A DNA stretch of 64,000 nucleotides, taken from Begonia masoniana. Taxonomy: Eukaryota > Streptophyta > Magnoliopsida > Cucurbitales > Begoniaceae. The stretch covers positions 15,561,549 to 15,625,548 of the forward strand of contig CM039508.1 of NCBI GenBank assembly GCA_022432975.1. Reading direction: 5' to 3'. Below the pieces are notes generated by a model that was not told the DNA's origin, did not search any database, and saw only the letters and a list, made by a program, of their open reading frames with translations. This document shows, piece by piece, positions 12,903-25,267 of the stretch (position 1 is the stretch's first letter; each line of letters begins with the position of its first letter). The position numbers and the translations under genes were made by a program.

Positions 12903-13162
12903 TTGCAGGGAATCGCAGTCCAACCCTCACGCCTGGTATTCCGAAATCGCCGTTGTAGAACGAGTGCTAACTGTAAGATAGAACAAGCTCCGTCCTCCTC
13001 GTCACTGTCCATCTTCTTCGTTTCTTCTACTGATGCCAGTATCAACAATGGCAATCTTGAGCATCCCACTCTTTCATACAGAGATTGAGCGCAATTTCGT
13101 AATTCTGTTTTTGCTAACTTAAGAATCAAAGAAGTGGGAGAAGACACAGTAAGAGCCGCCAT
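12903..13162 (-). pseudogene. Unrecognised 5' exon or gene fragment
   Basis: A minus-strand frame opens with MAALTVSSPTSLILKLAKTE from an ATGGCGGC start, a common plant initiation context, with an N-terminus resembling a transit peptide. It runs about 85 codons. The plus strand of the same stretch is also open (12867-13088, ending LEHPTLSYRD). Base composition here is clearly richer in G+C than its surroundings, suggesting former coding sequence. Neither frame matches a family I know, and no neighbouring exon was found. Strand and status are uncertain. Confidence 0.3.
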
Positions 13163-15113
13163 AGCCAGGATTATCTAAGGTCTAAGACATCCAGAGACTT
13201 TCGTTTACTTATAAAAGAGGCATGGAGATGGAGCAAACGCTAGTTAGATTATTTTGAATAGGGGAGCACAATCAGATATGGTAAGAAATCTTGATTTGGA
13301 AAACTCAGTCAAATATTGGATTTCTTACTCTCATTTTACACTTTATTTTTACACATTAAACATGTGATTGGATCATAAACTTTGAAAATTCGTTCCACTT
13401 AAAATCTAATTTTTTTAACAATTAAATCTCAAATTTTTGCACGCTAAATAAATTAGACTTTGCTAAGATTTACTCTAATCAAAATAATACTAAACCGATA
13501 TTACAATATTAATATATTTTCTAATTTAATTTTAAGAATTACGAAAGACCAAATGAAACCGGCCAAATCCGATCATAAATCAACTAAAACATACCAAAAC
13601 TCAAGTTCTCGTAGCAAACCAAGTCCAAATTGAAAAAAACTAAAACGGAAACGAAAGTGGAACAAAACCAAAAAGATCAGTTTGAAGTCCATTTTGTTTA
13701 CAATGTCAAGTAATATTCACATTGTTCAAAAAAAAAAGTTTAAGTTGGTCATCAAAATTCAAAATTTAATTTGAACTAGAACCTTGTCAAATGCTCAAGA
13801 ACGATCCCGACGGCACATTAAGCGATGGGTTCAAAACTTCTGGGCTGGCCCATTAATTGCAGAAAGTATTATGAATCATACAAAATTTTGTGTAATGCTA
13901 AATCAAAAATATTATTTTTATAACTGACGCTACGTTTACTCTTTTATTATACTATATTAAAATAATCGCTGACGTATTAAATAATTATTGGTACAATTAA
14001 AGTAATAAATTATAAATAATTTATTTATTATGTTAATTGCGTCAATAATTATTTGACACGTCTACAAGTATTTTAAGGTAGTAGAACAAGACAATTAACG
14101 TAACATTATTCTCTGCTGGCTCCTTGCCAGATTTAAGTTGTGCATTTATTGAACAAAAAAACTAGTATTGTATGTGTAATATAACAGTTGGCTGTGTGTT
14201 GAAAGGCTTGTTTAATATTGAATTGCCCATGATTGCTAGATTATATTCAGCCATCTTCTTCATCCGCCTCACATTTAAAATTGGTCTTTTTTGGCGGACT
14301 AATCCCTCCTTTAATATAATATTTTTAGTAAAACATAAAAATATTAATTGTAATAAAAATAAGATATCGTGACACGTGTTCAATTTATTGATGAAAATTA
14401 ATTGACTGAACAATCGTTTAAAACAAAATTGATTGAAAATATAATGATATAGTTGAAAAAATAAAAGGGTAAAGTGCAATTTAAGTTATGACCTTTGCTA
14501 TCATTTATAATGGACAACTCATATTTTTTTTAAAAAAATAAAACAAAATAGACCTTAATTTATTGGCTATAAAACCATTATATGGAATGGACGTGACATA
14601 CTTTGCTTTTAATTCTAATTCACTTCTAGATTTGACTTACAACTATGCATTCTGTTTTCTGATTGAATCTTAAAAAATTACAACAAATGCATGAAAAAGA
14701 TTATTGAAAAATCATTACATTTACAACATTTAATGTAAAAGATTCACGAGAATTAGAATTAGAATTAAAAAGAAGTTTGTCACGTAAATAAAGACAATTT
14801 GCTAATAGTAAAAAAGTTGAGATCTATTTTATTAAAAACAAAAACAAAATATATGCTATAAATGACTAAAATATTAGTTTTGTTTTAATTTCGAGAAAGT
14901 GATGACAAACGTTCCTGATTTTGAGGCGAGGTGATGAATCTCCGCCGCAGAAGGCTACAAAACACGCTATGCGCCATGCAATCACCATCCTACTCCCTCC
15001 ACATATTCAAATCATCCATTACCCGACCCGTACCAAGAAGTGCTGACTCGTGACTGTCAGAAGTGTCGATATCTGTTCACGAATAGAGCCAATCAGACGA
15101 CTTTAAAATACGA
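13163..15113. other. Intergenic AT-rich sequence
   Basis: No coding sequence or transposon termini identified. Open frames around 14162-14479 on both strands have no recognisable motif. Confidence 0.45.
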
Positions 15114-15208
15114 AAAATTACAGTTCATTTTGACGGAGCTGACGTTAAACTAACAGAGATGAACACCTTGGTGAGGGTTTCAGAAGATCTTGTCTGCTTT
15201 GCTTTCGC

Positions 15209-18044
15209 TGTGACGACCCAAAACCGAACCCGATCGGGGTCCGGGATCGGAGCCGTCACTCCGGGACAGTTAACAGAAAAGGGTGACTATTTTTTTTTTT
15301 TGAAAACGGAGATGCAGTAAACGGTAAACAACGACATTGGAATCGGATCCCAGAAATGCATGGCAGAATTAAAACGGGAAGACATATTAATATTGAAAAC
15401 AGTCTTCACACTTAAATGACAGAATCAAAACAGAAAACATGGTATAAGGCTGGCGAAGGATGTGAAATAAAATTGAACGGAAGATGGCGGAAGACTAAAT
15501 TTAAAAAGGCAGAAATCAGAAGAAGTAAACAGTGGATGACGTCAGCCGGAAGAGGCAGACAGCATCTGAGATCGGATAAGGTAATGACGTCAGCCGGAAG
15601 ATGGATGACGTCAACCGGAAGATGCAAGCATTAAACGTAATCATCAGAAGAAGAGAAACTGAAGACGAGTAAAACTGGGCGGAAGATGTAGGCAGAAATC
15701 ATCGTATGACGTCATCGGAAGATGTGATGACGTCATCGGCAGATATGGGCAGTGAGCTTAATCGGAATATGTGATGACATCATCGGAAGATGTGATGACG
15801 CCATCGGCAGATAAAGGTAGTAAACGAAGTCGGCAGAAGATGGTGACGTCAGCCGGAAGATGGATGACGTCAGCCGGTAGATGCAGACGATAAACGAAAT
15901 CGGCAGAAGGAAACCTAAAACAGAACTACTATTTGGCAGTGGATGTGAATGAAACAAAACGTGTACAGTATCTATCGGTAGATGTATTCAAAATTCTTAC
16001 CGGAAGGTGAAATCGGCAGATATGATTTTAAAGACAGAATTTACAACTTTCAACAGGAAGACATACGAACAGAGGGCATAAAACAGAACGCTTAGAAGTC
16101 TCAGATTTCTTCGAACCAGTTCAAAACATGGTTCTTGAACACAACAGAAAGCATGACAGAAGTTTAAAGGATTTCACTATACATAGAAAGCTCTAATACC
16201 AGAGACCCTTCGTGTACAGACTACAGAGAATGTTCCAAACTATTTGAGAACACATCAGAACGTAATTCAACTGTCAGATACAGCAGAAGCAGAATGCATA
16301 AAAGACGTAAACCTTCAATGCCTGATTCTAAACAAGACTGTTAAGCATACTTCACAATTGACAGATTTAAAGAGGCAAACTGCATGCATGTTCCCAAAAC
16401 CAGAATCATCCATGCACAGAATAACAGAAAGTATCCCAAACAATTCCAGAATACTTTAGAATATAATTGAACTGTCAAGTACAGCGGTTTCAAAAACTTA
16501 GACATCAGACCTATACATTGTTTTAAAGTCTGAAAATCAGTACAGAATATGACATATACTTGCAGAGTTTCTTCAAAGGAAGGGTTTTACAACCAAACTA
16601 TAATTTTCCAGAAGACTTTACAAAATAGACATTTTAGGAAACTTAAACCTCGGGTCAGAATTTTATGCCTGACTGCAGCAGCCAACCCCCATGAGCTCGA
16701 GCCATCAACTACATCAAATCATCATTTTGAGGCACAAGGCCCTCGGTTTCAGGTTCGGTACCTACATCAGAGAGTTCACCTATGAGTCTAAAACTCAGTA
16801 AGGACATAATCAGAATGCAGTGATGCAAAATGCTATGCATGCAGATTTTCAGAAATGCGGTGACAGAACAGAACATTCAGTTTCAGTGGCAGAAGAATTA
16901 AGTTGGGCTTATAGGGGAACTGGTTCAGTAGGTGCACTATCAGGCACGGCAGTTTTCAGATTCCCAGGGAGGGATAAAACCAGAGGGTCCTTGCCAGGGA
17001 CAATATTTTCAGATTCCCAGGGAGGGATAAAACCAGAGGGCCAGTCCCCGTCCCGCACTTAACCAGTACATTACAGACAGTCAGATTTTATCTTATTTAG
17101 TTTCAAACCGTGTACAGAAATCAGTTTTTGCATGAATTTTCAGTAAAACGTGTATGCATGACATTCTCAGTGCCTGAACCTATAACAGCAGACATCAGAA
17201 ATAATAGGGCATATTATGAGACAGAAAACGGACAACTCAGAACGTGAACCGAACAGACAACACAGAACACAAACTGAACAGAAGCTATAACAGTTCTACC
17301 CAAAACTACCCGACAGAACAGGAACCCTAGTACCTCGGTGATGTAGGGCCTTAAGGGCCAACCTACGGTTATGAACTTACCTGTTTGCTGCAGTGTAGAA
17401 TGCTCGAATGTCTCGGAAGTGCACAAATCTGTAACAAGCACATAGAGAAATAAACAATGCTTCAAATGCTAACAAATAAGTTAGAAGAATTTGTTCCAAA
17501 CTCATTCAAACTCTTAGAAAACAAACTGGTGTGTTTTCATCCAAAAACAGCGAGTTTTCAACAAACACAAAAACCCTAAACTTCGGTAAAAACTCGCATT
17601 TAACTTGTCCAAACTTGTTAGCATTAAAAGATGCTCACCCTAGCGAAGAAACAGAAAGGAACTGAGGAGGTCGAAGTAACTTCGATGGTTGATTTGTCGA
17701 CTGGAAGAGAGAAGGTAGAGAGGAATACAGAGAAGGAGAAATGTATATGAATGTTTACGTAGAAGGAAGGAGAATAGGTAGGTTTCTCAGCAAGTTATTG
17801 CCACCTGGCAATCATTCATTGGTTATCTCCCACCAACCTTAATTTCTTCCCAATTTATCCTTCCATCCATTACCAACTAGCTTGTTTGTTTAGTTACACT
17901 TTTGTTTGGTTTTCATCACACTATCTAATTTAATATGAACTCATTGGTTTTGGTTTCCAACAAAACATACATTGTATTAATATTGAATTAATCCCGCATA
18001 ATAATTCGGGAAATAATTACATAGCAAAAATATCGGGTGTTACA
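15209..18044 (+). mobile_element. Solo LTR (Gypsy-type, 2.84 kb) with TTCGC target duplication
   Basis: Starts TGTGACGACCC and ends CGGGTGTTACA (TG...CA), flanked by identical 5-bp copies TTCGC at 15204-15208 and 18045-18049. No internal coding region, primer site or second LTR is present, so it is a solo LTR left by recombination between two LTRs. It shares terminal sequence and internal blocks (for example the stretch near 17750-17830) with the inverted LTR at 27379-29945. It also shares end structure with the LTRs at 47091 and 60132. It contains a TGACGTCA cluster and a 2-copy repeat near 16961-17044. Confidence 0.9.
15537..15872 (+). promoter_or_regulatory. Cluster of seven TGACGTCA (CRE/TGA-type bZIP) sites in the LTR
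   Basis: Perfect TGACGTCA octamers start at 15537, 15585, 15606, 15707, 15728, 15844 and 15865, with near-copies TGACATCA and TGACGCCA between them. They sit in a diverged tandem repeat built on 'GGAAGATGnATGACGTCA'. TGACGTCA is the palindromic target of plant TGA/group-D and other bZIP factors. The position in the upstream part of an LTR fits enhancer repeats. Function is inference. Confidence 0.65.
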
Positions 18045-18167
18045 TTCGCTCCCGTTGAAAATATTGCTATAGATGACAATGTAGCTCAGATGAATTTCCT
18101 CGTGGATTATGATTCTGTCGAGAAAACAGTATCGTTTAAGCCTAAAGATTGCTCTGAATCCAATTAG

Positions 18168-19689
18168 CTGTATTGACAACCAAATATCGTACCTAGTATT
18201 TTTTTTACCTACTTGTTTTAGGGTTAGGGCTAGGGTTTGATGTGATGTTCCCACAGAAATAAGATACTCGCTGTTAATGTCTGTCAAATATCTTCTTCTT
18301 TTTTTCCTTTTTTCATATTTTTAAAAATTTTTAAAATCATAACCACTAGTTTGGGAGAGAGAATAGAATGAAGGAGAGATCTAAACGTGATGAATGGCTA
18401 TGATCTAAGCATGATTTTTGTCATTAATTATGGGATCAAAATTATGGGGATGGGAAGGCCGCGATTAATGTGATAATTAGTATTAAAATGACTAATCTTT
18501 TCTTGGGTTTGAAGGAAAGTTGAAGAAGGGGTGCAGGTGAGAAAAAGTCTGAGTTCATAAAACAAATGAATAATATTATCGTATCAAACAATAATTAATT
18601 CAATTAAAATATAATTAATATAATAAATTATAAATAAATAATTAATAAAATTAAAATATAATAATTTCACACTAATCTTAATCTCAGATTTTTCATACAA
18701 CTATTCAATTATTGTACGAACCAGGAGTACCTACCCCACTGTAGAAAGAGAACAAAATTCATCCACACAAGAGTGGAAGCCATGGAAAGAGAGCTCCAGT
18801 CACTATCTAAGAACAAGTCTCACTTAACAACTCCAAATCATCTCCATTAACAAGCTTATGTTATCCTGTAATTCAGTGGATATTATCATGGTTTTGGATT
18901 ATTGGTATGGATTTAGACTATGCAGTGGCCCGATGAATAACATATTTGGAAGATTTACTATGAATGACTATTTGTGCATGGATTATGTGAGAAATTAACG
19001 TATCTGGTCATTTTCTCATTTCATATATAAGACGCCAAAAATATATATATATATATATAATCATCAGTTCGATCCTATTTACTAACTTTTGTTTTTTTTT
19101 TTTTTGTGCGAAAATAATGTGAGAGTAAATATAACAATTGAAACTTGAAAGCTACATAGAGTTTGGCTTGGTCTTAGAAGTTAGAAGACGAGCGAGTTGA
19201 GTTCACATTCTGGCTAGGCAACTAGCAAGTTGGTCTCACTCGGCTCAAATATTATATAAATATGTGATATATATATATATATATTAAAATTGAACTATGT
19301 AATACGAATTTTGTTTATACACTATATGATAAAGTTGTGTATAGACATGTAATTTATATAATTAAGATTGAGATTGATTAATAATTTATTATATACTATT
19401 TGGTGTCAAATATTTCTTTAAATAAATTTTAATGAGGGTAGTTTCGTCCATGTAAAGAACACAGTACTAGATTTCAGTATTCTCTGGTCTTCTCCGTGGA
19501 AGCCCCTTTATAGATTATAATCCTAAAACCTCAAAATTAGATCGGCTAAGACCCTTATCGGCTAGGATAGTTTCATAAAATGTGATTCATTTAAATTTCA
19601 CACATATTACTGTTTATTGTTTTTCATCTTTCATCAAAAGAAATTTGTAGCAGATGACAATCATTGTATTGGTGATATAGGCTATTTGA
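18168..19689. other. Intergenic sequence with AT microsatellites
   Basis: Contains (AT)n runs near 19050-19070 and 19268-19283. No gene recognised. The segment 19180-19250 has GAGCGAGTT/CTCGGCTC words resembling the hAT-like elements downstream, but no ends can be defined. Confidence 0.45.
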
Positions 19690-20190
19690 ATTGACTTTGA
19701 AATTTTGAAAGTCTTTCCAAAGGATTACTTGACTAATTGGCTAAAGTTATTGCAGTTTCAGGAGAAGACAAGACTTCCAACAACATATGTTTTTGCTAAG
19801 GTGGAGAGCCGCCAACATAATAAGCGAAGTGATGTAGTCAAAGGAGCAACTAAGGACAATCAAGAAGCAATAGGGAGCCAAGATCCATTGATGAATATAG
19901 GAGGACCAATGACGAGATCAAGAACGAAGAAAATAAACAAAAGACTACAAATTTTAATCAAAGACATCCAAGAAAAGGAATCATCACAAAATGTGCAACG
20001 AGCAATAATATTACTAAGTGTTGATGAAGAAGCAAGGACTGGAAAAGAAGCCCAAAACGAAGCCCAAAACGAAGTCTCAAAAATAAAGACTTCCCACATG
20101 GTCACCCAACATGGCACTACTCTAGCCCAAGAGTTTTTAACTTCAAAGTTCTTACAAGTGCCACACCATTGGGCTAGGCCCACAATCTGA
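19690..20190 (+). pseudogene. C-terminal end of a Gypsy-type polyprotein (remnant)
   Basis: A 161-codon frame (start 19705) has no catalytic domain but carries GGPMTRSRTKKINKRLQI, the 'GPxTRSRAKK' tail motif near the end of many plant Gypsy polyproteins, just before the 3' LTR. Upstream pol sequence (protease, RT, RNase H, integrase) is not found, so this is a relic. The following 20191-20700 looks like its LTR. Confidence 0.55.
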
Positions 20191-20700
20191 ATTAAACTCG
20201 AGACTCACGTTACTTAAACCTAAGTTCCGCGGCCACCATCCACTTGCACCACTTTCCAATTTTCCTTCTCTTATTTTTGGAAACTTTCCTATTGTCTAAT
20301 TAGGATATTTTGATTATTTCTAATTATGTTATTACTTTATTAGTTTTATCCCTTTGCCTATTTAAGGGAGGCTTGTAATAGATTTTAGGACTTTTGAATG
20401 AATTGATTTTTATTAAGCTTTTGCTTTGAGGTGAGATCCTTATAATTCTCTTCTTGAGTTCTTGGATTAGAACTTGATCTTCTTCAAGTGTATTCTTGAA
20501 AAGATCGAACTTGATAGCTTAGGTTCAACCAACGAGTTTGGTTCGGGTCTAGCTGCTTTTTCTGATAACTTTGGTTCCATCGCTATCTATCGATTGGGGT
20601 CAAGTTCCTTCTTCTTATTCTTTCGAATCAATAAAGGCATTATTCCCTTTGAATTCCGTATTGCGTGTTGGGTCTAAGATCTCTAATATCTTAGGTTCAT
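20191..20700 (+). mobile_element. Probable Gypsy 3' LTR remnant
   Basis: Directly follows the polyprotein tail. Contains CTATTTAAGGGAGGCTTGTA (about 20357-20376), which resembles an LTR TATA/transcription start region, followed by pyrimidine-rich text. No clean TG...CA ends, matching partner LTR or target duplication could be found, so the boundaries are only approximate. Confidence 0.4.
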
Positions 20701-21349
20701 ATCACGAAGACCAAGAATATATTTAGCTGGAGAAGTCACATATATGAATGATGATGTCACATCTTCTCCAAGATTGTCAAAAATGCGATCACCAAGATTG
20801 TCAAAAATGCGATCACACATGACTTCTTCAAGTAAAGTTGGGATAGACATATACAATCTAAAGGAAAATCTTTTGTTTTTTTTTTTGTTAGTTTTATGTT
20901 CTGATTTAGTGCAAGTGGTATGCAAAATGAATTTGTTTGTGGTATATAAAAAAAATTATATTTTGTGAGGTATTTTGCCTAATGGCATTTTGAAATGATA
21001 AGACTTGCGGATTCATGTCGAACATTTTTTATTTTATTAAATCTTTACATTATTCTAACCAAGGGATTGTAAAAGGTCTAATTAATGTCATAACAATTAC
21101 ATGATTACTAGTATTGGTTTGGTTTAAGGTATTTAAACTTCTTTATATCAAACTTCTGTATGAGAGGTTTATTGGCTTTACTTTTTTGACTTGTTCCAGC
21201 TCTTTTTTTTTTCTTTTTATTTATGGAAAGCGCCCAAACTAGAGAGTGTTTATTCAAGGTGAGTCTTCCTATTCTCAACAAGTTTTTATAATTCTTCAAG
21301 AAGTTGAGGCTCCAACTATATATGATCCTTCGCTGCACTAGATTTTGAA
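20701..21349. other. Spacer with a 27-bp tandem duplication
   Basis: Two adjacent copies of a 27-bp unit beginning CACCAAGATTGTCAAAAATG, or close to it, lie near 20764-20818. The rest is AT-rich and shows no gene. Confidence 0.5.
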
Positions 21350-21491
21350 GCCTTATTCCCAGTTTTTCAGTGCCAAGTCAATGAACGTGAAGAGTGGGTC
21401 TGCGAGTAATTCGGAGAGCAAAGAGATGGGTTCGGAAGTTGCAGCCTACCCTATTTCGGGTGAGGCGGATCATGTGGATGTCGATGAGTAA
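21350..21491 (+). pseudogene. Candidate last exon of an unidentified gene
   Basis: A GC-richer stretch reads AKSMNVKSGSASNSESKEMG, then SEVAAYPISGEADHVDVDE and TAA. It is preceded by possible acceptor dinucleotides and followed by AT-rich sequence. The composition (Ser-rich then acidic) looks coding. I do not recognise the family, and no upstream exon is visible. Confidence 0.3.
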
Positions 21492-21930
21492 GCCTTTCGT
21501 ACTTTGCTATTTATTATGATCATTAATCTGCATATGAATCATCTCAGCTATTGATAGATTTATATGATTAACATGTGCTGCTCTATGTGTAACATAACAA
21601 ATAATTTGTAGATGTCCAAGAGAGTAGACATTTATGATGCTTTGTTTTGAGTTTTGACAATCTCCAACAGATTATCACAGTTTCAATTGTTTATACACGC
21701 GATCTAGCAATGATTTTGAGTCAACAATGGCTTCTTTTTGTGGTTCAAAGAGGGGAAAGAGAGATGAGGTTGTTGTAGTGTTGAAAGCTAAAGAACAAAA
21801 CGGTTTTAAGTGTCTGCCCAATATCAATTAGGTCATTTGATAAAAAAAAAAGGTGAAACCTTGTTAATCTAGTAAGTAATTAAAAGTCTAATGACCATAT
21901 ATAGTTAGCTAAAAAGCCAAAGGCACCAAG

Positions 21931-22194
21931 TGTTAGAATTTGGTGTTACCCGAATTCTAGTGGGCCGGGTTGGGCCCGTATATCAATATTAGGGTTTTAC
22001 GTTTTCTCTATATATTGATGCTTGAGTCGCAAAACTCATTGTACCGAATTGATATTAGTGATTTTCTCCTCTGCCCGTGGTTTTTTCCCTTTCTAGGGTT
22101 TCCACGTAAATTCGGTGTCCATTATTTTCTCGTTTTTCTTTTTCGGTTTTTTGGATCGTTCGTTACAGGTAGATTAGGGCGTCTAATCCTAACA
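21931..22194 (+). repeat. 5' LTR of the Copia element
   Basis: 264 bp with TG...CA ends. It holds a TATA-like TCTATATATTGATG around 22007-22020, a plausible retroelement promoter. It is nearly identical to 25268-25532. Confidence 0.92.
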
Positions 22195-22399
22195 ACTGGT
22201 ATCAGAGATTCAGGGTTGAAGATCAGAGATTCAGGTTGAAGTGGTTTTTGAAAAATCAGGTTTGGATTTTTTCGAAGGTATCGAACGGATTTTGTGGTTT
22301 GCAATTTCGGTGATTGAAGTTTGCAATTTTATTGGAAAAAGAAATTGGAAATAAAAAATTAAAAAAAAAAAGGGGGAAAAGAAATTGTTTTTCTTTTCG

Positions 22400-23070
22400 T
22401 TGTGTTCTTCTTCGACAGAGAAGAACTGAGAGCACAGGACAAGCTCGACGACCACGAAGAACAGAAAAGCGAGAGAGTGCCCGAGCCGAGGAGAGGGATA
22501 GCCGCGATCGTCACCGTCGTCCGACGAAAGAAGAGCCACCGCTTGCCGCCGTTCTGCAAACCGTCCGGCGAAGAACAGAACCTTCTGTTCTGTGTTGCTC
22601 GCCGCGAAAAACAGAGAAGCGCCACCTCTCTGGTCACGCCGACCGCCGCGCGAAGAGTGGAATCGTCACCGCCGTCGGCCGCGAAGCAACAGAGGAGAAC
22701 GCCGGCCGTTCTTCAGTATCTCGCCGCCATTCTGCAAACCTCGCCGCCATTCTGCAAACCAATCGCCGAGACCCGCCTCAGCCGACAGTAGCCGAACAGA
22801 GAGGAAGTCTCTATTGTCGCCACTGCCGTCCGTGAAGCTGAAACAGAGAGGCAGCCACTGGGAACAGAGAAGGAAAGTGTCTCTGTTCGTCGTCTTCACC
22901 ATCGAAGAGAAGGAGAGAGTCGGCCACTGCTATAGAAATCACTGTTTTGCCGCCGATTTCGCACAGGTTACTGCAAAAACTTTCTGCCATTCTGTTCTGT
23001 TTCGCCACCGCCAGCGAAGCTCCGATCTCAGGTTCTACGACGTCCGAATAGTGAACAAATTCAAGCATTG
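22400..23070 (+). other. GC-rich leader of the Copia element
   Basis: Between the primer-binding site and gag. In contrast with its AT-rich surroundings it is strongly GC-rich and open in several frames (up to 173 codons), with Arg/Pro/Ser-rich translations. An 18-20-bp word around CGCCGCCATTCTGCAAACC repeats near 22551, 22720 and 22740. It resembles an untranslated packaging leader or captured host sequence more than a conserved protein. Confidence 0.5.
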
Positions 23071-23420
23071 AATTTTGTTCTGGTTTGTGGAGCAAATTTG
23101 TGCTCCAGAATATTATTTGGTAAATTTTGATATTTGGAAATTATTTGGGAGAATTGATTATTGATACTTAGATATTTTTAGGATTTTTGGGTTGAAAATT
23201 CTGAAATTAATTTGGGCAGGCGATTTTTGATTGATTCAGAATATTTGGCAGGATTTATTCTGTTTTTAAAAGAGAGCAATTTTGGGGAAAATATTTGGAC
23301 GAGGTTATTGATTCAGATATTTTCAAGCTCGGATAATTTATTTTGACGATTTATTGATATTGTGGAGATTGATTATTGGAGTGGAATAATTGATCTGGAA
23401 ATATCAGTTTTTGAGCATTG

Positions 23421-24140
23421 ATGGCAGGTGAGGATAGCACAGGACCCAGTATTGAAAAATTTGATGGGACAGATTTTGCATTCTGGAAAATGCAAATCGA
23501 AGATTAATTGTGCGGGAAAGATCTTCATCTTCCTCTGAGTGCGAAGCCAGAGAAGATGGAAGACGGTGAATGGAATCTCCTTGATAGAAAGGTTTTGGGA
23601 GTCGTCTGATTGACGCTGGCCAAAAGCGTTGCTCACAACGTGGCGAAGGAGAAGACCACCGCGAGTCTGATGAAGGCTCTGTCTGATATGTAGGAGAAAC
23701 CGTCTGCGAATAATAAGGTATTTATTATGAAGAAGCTTTTTAATCTGAAGATGATTGATGGTGCTTCTGTCGCAGCGCATCTGAATGAATTCAATACGAT
23801 TGTGAATCAATTATTATCTGTGAATATTGATTTTGAGGATGAGGTTCGTGCCCTAATTTTGTTGGCGTCTCTACCGAATAGTTGGGAGCCTATGAGAGCT
23901 GCAGTTAGTAATTCAGTTGGAAGTGCTAAGCTGGTATTCACCGATGTGAGGGATCGTATTCTTGCGAGGAGGTTCGTAAGATTGATTCTGGTGAAACATC
24001 GACAGGTTCAGCTCTGAGTGTTGAAAATAGAAGCAGAAGTCAAAGTAAAGGTCCGGGCAATAGAAATCGAAGTCAGAGGAAGTCCGGAAAACACGCCAAC
24101 TTTGAGTGTTATCATTGTGGCAAGAAAAGACACAGAGAGA
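23421..24140 (+). pseudogene. Copia gag (UBN2-type capsid plus zinc knuckle), disrupted
   Basis: Starts MAGEDSTGPSIEKFDGTDFA, followed by FWKMQIED, the usual Copia gag opening. Stop codons interrupt it at 23505-23507, near 23609 and near 23691. The frame is then open through VAAHLNEFNTIVNQLLSVNI and LPNSWEPMRAAV. A frameshift near 23960-23970 moves the basic Ser/Arg-rich linker into another frame, and a second one near 24137 falls inside the zinc knuckle, whose residues CYHCGKKRHRERFC (CX2CX4HX4C) are complete only across the break. It cannot yield full-length Gag. Confidence 0.85.
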
Positions 24141-25082
24141 TTTTGTCACAAGTTTCTTCGGGAGAATCTGAATGCCAAAGGAAAGGAAAAGATGTTCGAA
24201 GAGGGTGACACAGATGAGGAGGCAGACACAGCCACCGAGGAGTCCTTTAGTGTGTACAACGAGGATGTTGTAAATTCTGATTTCCAAGATACGAGTTGGG
24301 TGATTGATAGTGGCGCTTCAATACATGCCACTTCGCGGAGAGATTTCTTTACATCCTACACTTCGGGTGACTTTGGAAGTGTCAGGATGAGAAATGGTGG
24401 CGTTGCAAAAGCCATTGGTATGAGAGATGTGCGTTTGGAGACCAACATCGGCAGCACCTTGGTTTTGAGAGGTGTGAAGCACATCCCTGACATCCGCAAG
24501 AATTTGGTCTCGACTGGCAAGCTCGACGACGAAGGTTTTGGCAACATCTTTCGTGATGGAAAATGGAAGCTTACCAGAGGTTCATTGATTGTGGCGAGAG
24601 GAGAAAAATGCTCCTCATTATATGTGATGCATGCGAGGATCGCGGGTTCCACAGTCAATGCGATTGGTAATAAGGCTGAAAAATTTGTGAATTCACCTTC
24701 TAAGAGAAAGGTTGAGAAGACTCGGAAGAAGTCAGGTTCTCAGGTGAAGTTCAGGTTGGGATCTGAGGGTACATCAGAGCCGGTGAGTCAGCCTATTACA
24801 GATGTTCAGTCATCAGGTTCAGTTTTACATCAGAATAGTATCGTCAAAGGCAGAACAATGCGAAAGGTTAAAACTTCGGGACGATATGATGAAACTGTGA
24901 GTTACGTATTGAATGTGTTCGAGGGTAACGATTCATGTGTGGAGTCTTCGACATGTTCAGATGGAGTTCGTTGCAGCAACTCTGATAGTTCAGTGATACC
25001 ATGGAGGAGGAGATGCGATTTCTTCTCAGGTAAGTCTCTCAAGTTTAAACAGTGCTTAAACTTGAATGGTATCGGATGCTGA
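24018..25082 (+). pseudogene. Copia protease region fused to a deletion scar
   Basis: A 354-codon open frame. After the acidic linker comes WVIDSGASIHAT (catalytic Asp codon 24306-24308, retroviral-type DSGA), then the protease and GAG-pre-integrase-like stretch GVKHIPDIRKNLVSTGKLDD and KWKLTRGSLIVARGEKCSSL. After about 24660 the text turns Ser/Lys-rich (KFRLGSEGTSEPVSQPI) and does not match integrase, RT or RNase H. This suggests one large internal deletion of about 3 kb joining the pre-integrase region to the element's 3' part. The frame has stayed open across the join. Confidence 0.75.
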
Positions 25083-25267
25083 GTTGGCCCATCTGGGGCC
25101 TGTATGGTTGAGGAGCTTATTTTTTAATGGAGTTTTGCAGATTTGTTTCCTTGCACCAGAATTTCGTTGAAGGTGGAGATTGTCAGAGTTCAGTGTTCTG
25201 GATTAGATTTTGTTGGGCTGAGTAGCCCGTTGGATCTCTCTTCTGGAATTCGTGTCAAGGTGGAGTT

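Larger units (their letters stand above)
15114..18167 (+). pseudogene. C-terminal fragment of a CDR1-like aspartic protease, split by a solo LTR
   Basis: Two stretches, 15114-15208 and 18050-18167, form one open frame once the inserted LTR and one copy of its target duplication are ignored. The first reads KITVHFDGADVKLTEMNTLV and continues VSEDLVCFAF. The second reads APVENIAIDDNVAQMNFLVD, then YDSVEKTVSFKPKDCSESN and a stop. This is the C-terminal signature of plant atypical pepsin-type (A1) proteases of the CDR1/nepenthesin group: hydrophobic HFDGAD, then 'GNxAQMNFLVxYD' and 'KTVSFKPxDC'. The family's IFGN is IDDN here. Nothing upstream of about 15114 continues the gene: neither catalytic Asp motif is present and a stop lies in frame. 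It was a 5'-truncated fragment, or became one. Confidence 0.8.
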
